The notes under the pieces: model-generated
The model's input: only the letters and a program-made list of their open reading frames with translations
Told to the model about the DNA's origin: nothing
The model's database searches: none
Shown here: positions 62,196 through 64,000 of the stretch, one piece after another
How the letters are laid out: every line of letters begins with the position of its first letter
Position numbering within the stretch: the first letter of the stretch is position 1
DNA from: Clostridium sp.
GTDB lineage: Bacteria > Bacillota > Clostridia > Lachnospirales > Lachnospiraceae
Assembly: GCA_031275405.1 (NCBI GenBank)
Contig: JAISOV010000006.1
Location: 62,001-126,000, forward strand
Reading direction: 5' to 3'
DNA length: 64,000 bases
Translations under genes and position numbers: made by a program

Positions 62196-63935
62196 ATGAA
62201 CGAGAGTGGAAGGAAAAAGAGGGAATGGGTGAAAAACGCGGCGATCATCTTTCTGTCCGCGCTGGTGCTGCTGACTTTTTTCTCCAATACGATCCTGAAC
62301 TATTCGCTGCCGGAGGTGGCCGTCCAGTACATACAGTCGGGTACCATCACGGCGAAGATCCGGGGAACCGGGATCATAGAGAGCGGAGATCCTTATAACG
62401 TGCAGATCCAGGAAACACGCACCGTCGAAAGCGTACTGGTAAAAGCCGGGGATACGGTGCAGAGAGGGGATCCTCTGTTCCTGCTGGCGGATCGGGAAAG
62501 CGATGAAGTCAAGCAAAAAGAAGACGAGATCAAGGCTAAGGAGCAGGAAATCGATGCCGCTTTCCTGGCGTTTGAACTCGCAGTCCTAAGCGGAACGATT
62601 TCCGGCGGCGTGTTCCAGAATGTGCAGAACGGAAATATTTCCACGATTGCCCAGTACCAGAGCCGTATTGTAGCTTCCGAAGCGGAGATTGAGAAATGGC
62701 AGAAAGAGGTGGACTGGACGAACGGCAGGATCAGCGAGATCAGTATGACGATCGAGAAACTGGGATACAGCTCCGGCTCCGTGGACACCACGCAGGAAAC
62801 CCTCGCATACAACAACGCCAAAGCCGCCTATGACGCTAAATATGAGGAACTGGAAAGAACCAGGAGCTTTCTGGCGCAGGATCAGAAGGCGCTGGAAGAA
62901 AAGAAGCGGGAACTGGAAAAGTATGACGCCAACCGGCCGACTGTGTCGGCAGGGGACAAAGAAGCCTACGACCCAGAAAGGCAAGCTCTTCTCAACGAGA
63001 TCAACCAGCTGGAGAACAGTATCCGGAACGGTCAGAGCGGCATTCAGACCCTACAGCCGCAGGTGAACGACTTACAGATCCAGCGGGATAAGGCACAGGC
63101 GGCTTTAGCCGCCAAGGAGGGGAACAAAGGGAACATTAACGCTTTGAACACGGAGCTGGCGAATCACAGGCAGGAACTGACAGGCCGGGAAGCAAAGCTG
63201 AAAGCCGCCCAGGACGCCAGGCAGCAGCTGTTGACCGACATCGCGCAGGAGCTGACTTTGGATTCCCAGTATAAGGGAATCACACAGTTACAGGCAGACC
63301 GGGTGCGGCTGCAAGAGGAATTAGGGGAACTTCGCGCGCGGGCAAGCGGAGCAAGCGTGGACGCGCCCATTGCCGGCACGATCTCCGCCGTCCACATCAC
63401 GGCGGGGCAGGCTGCGGTTCCGGATACCCCGATTGCTACCATGCAGCCGGAAGGGAAAGGGTTTACCGTAAGTTTTTCCGTCACCAATCAGCAGGCAAGC
63501 CGGCTGACGGTAGGCGCCCAGGCGGATCTGGTCAATTCCTGGAGGTATGAGGACGTGTCGGTGACGCTGACGGGGATAAAGCCGGACACCTCGGATCCGG
63601 GGCAGAAGAAGCTTCTGACCTTCCACGTAACGGGAGACGTAGTGGCCGGGCAGAGCCTGAGCCTGTCCGTAGGCGATAAGAGCGCGCAGTATGAGATGAT
63701 CGTGCCAAACAGCGCCGTCCGGGAGGACAGTAACGGGAAGTTCCTTCTCATCGTGGAATCGAAAAGCAGCCCGCTGGGGAACCGTTACATAGCGTCCAGA
63801 GTGGATGTGGAAGTGGTGGCAAGCGACGATACCCAGTCTGCTGTCACCGGAGGCCTGTACGGGAGCGAATATGTCATTACCACCGCGACCAAGCCGGTGG
63901 AAGCCGGGAAACAGGTAAGGCTGACGGAAAATTAA
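62196..63935 (+). CDS. HlyD-like membrane fusion/periplasmic adaptor protein
   Basis: 579 residues: one N-terminal membrane segment (AAIIFLSALVLLTFFSNTIL), a split lipoyl/barrel-sandwich domain (ESVLVKAGDTVQRGDPLFLL and SVDAPIAGTISAVHITAGQAA), a long coiled-coil hairpin (about residues 95-380) and a C-terminal beta barrel. Such adaptors pair with MacB-type ABC exporters in Gram-positives. It is 47 bases after the permease. A strong AAGGAGG site at 63983-63989 predicts that the next gene, likely the exporter partner, begins just past the right edge. Confidence 0.9.
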   Translation: MNESGRKKREWVKNAAIIFLSALVLLTFFSNTILNYSLPEVAVQYIQSGTITAKIRGTGIIESGDPYNVQIQETRTVESVLVKAGDTVQRGDPLFLLADRESDEVKQKEDEIKAKEQEIDAAFLAFELAVLSGTISGGVFQNVQNGNISTIAQYQSRIVASEAEIEKWQKEVDWTNGRISEISMTIEKLGYSSGSVDTTQETLAYNNAKAAYDAKYEELERTRSFLAQDQKALEEKKRELEKYDANRPTVSAGDKEAYDPERQALLNEINQLENSIRNGQSGIQTLQPQVNDLQIQRDKAQAALAAKEGNKGNINALNTELANHRQELTGREAKLKAAQDARQQLLTDIAQELTLDSQYKGITQLQADRVRLQEELGELRARASGASVDAPIAGTISAVHITAGQAAVPDTPIATMQPEGKGFTVSFSVTNQQASRLTVGAQADLVNSWRYEDVSVTLTGIKPDTSDPGQKKLLTFHVTGDVVAGQSLSLSVGDKSAQYEMIVPNSAVREDSNGKFLLIVESKSSPLGNRYIASRVDVEVVASDDTQSAVTGGLYGSEYVITTATKPVEAGKQVRLTEN

Positions 63936-63981
63936 GGATGGCTGTCTGGCTGACCCTGCCGGACAGTTATCCGTGCTTCAA

Positions 63982-64000
63982 GAAAGGAGGGCCGCCCGAT
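63982..64000 (+). promoter_or_regulatory. Ribosome-binding site of a gene beginning at the right edge
   Basis: AAAGGAGGGCC followed by CGCCCGAT at the last base; an ATG completed just outside the window would sit at good spacing. Confidence 0.7.

Overview
The window looks like a chromosome segment of a strictly anaerobic Gram-positive Clostridia, most likely Lachnospiraceae. The pointers are a putative Re-type citrate synthase beside an NADP isocitrate dehydrogenase, CheV, a DUF1461 membrane protein, a stand-alone PTS EIIC_2 protein, TraX- and DUF2974-type proteins, strong AGGAGG-like ribosome sites and TTGACA-N17-TATAAT promoters. The host background is moderately GC rich. Two stretches look different: an AT-rich cargo gene at about 19.5-22.5 kb, and a 14 kb CG-dinucleotide-rich nitrogenase-like cluster at 28.4-42.4 kb.

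Layout. 0-18.4 kb is ordinary core: 3' end of metA, a cytosolic subtilase, the citrate/isocitrate pair, membrane proteins, a two-component system, hflX, a lipoprotein, cheV, a large Lys-rich membrane protein, ung, lysA and an S66 carboxypeptidase. 18.5-22.65 kb is an island between two 181-bp direct repeats, each holding a complete tRNA-Leu(CAA) with its promoter; inside are a decayed XRE regulator and a 994-residue metallophosphoesterase-like protein. 22.65-28.1 kb holds small or secreted proteins, a zinc-ribbon protein, a TPM-domain protein and the PTS EIIC_2 gene. 28.4-42.4 kb is the nitrogenase-like cluster. 42.4-47.1 kb has a tandem 94-bp structured repeat, traX, a MATE exporter, a DUF2974 hydrolase and a convergent class-I amidotransferase hydrolase. 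47.4-53.7 kb is an F-type ATP synthase operon (atpB-E-F-A-G-D-C), then leuS. 56.4-64 kb holds three small minus-strand genes, a sugar-type solute-binding lipoprotein, a MalG-like permease and a membrane-fusion protein whose partner lies beyond the edge.

The most unusual system is the 28.6-42.4 kb cluster. It contains agmatine deiminase-like, N-carbamoylputrescine amidase-like and D-aminoacylase-like hydrolases and an orphan polyamine-type binding protein. With them are two complete pairs of nitrogenase component-1-like subunits, a NifX-like carrier and a full polar amino acid ABC importer. All four component-1 subunits keep the three P-cluster-position cysteines. Both NifD-like subunits keep the cofactor cysteine (Cys275 position) but lack the cofactor histidine (His442) and the Gln191/His195 pair tied to N2 reduction. 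No NifH- or NifB-like gene is present here. I infer an uncharacterised nitrogenase-like reductase, plus possibly its scaffold, acting on an imported nitrogenous (perhaps guanidino/polyamine-related) compound. The substrate cannot be read from the sequence.

Other notable points: the ATP synthase alpha subunit carries an N-terminal domain resembling the C-terminal half of the delta subunit, and no separate atpH exists in the operon. A 23-bp-period hairpin repeat family is scattered through intergenic regions across the whole window, and its TGTCCTT loop recurs in the 94-bp repeats. Matching double-hairpin leaders precede two solute-binding protein genes. All family assignments are from reading motifs by eye; no searches were run.
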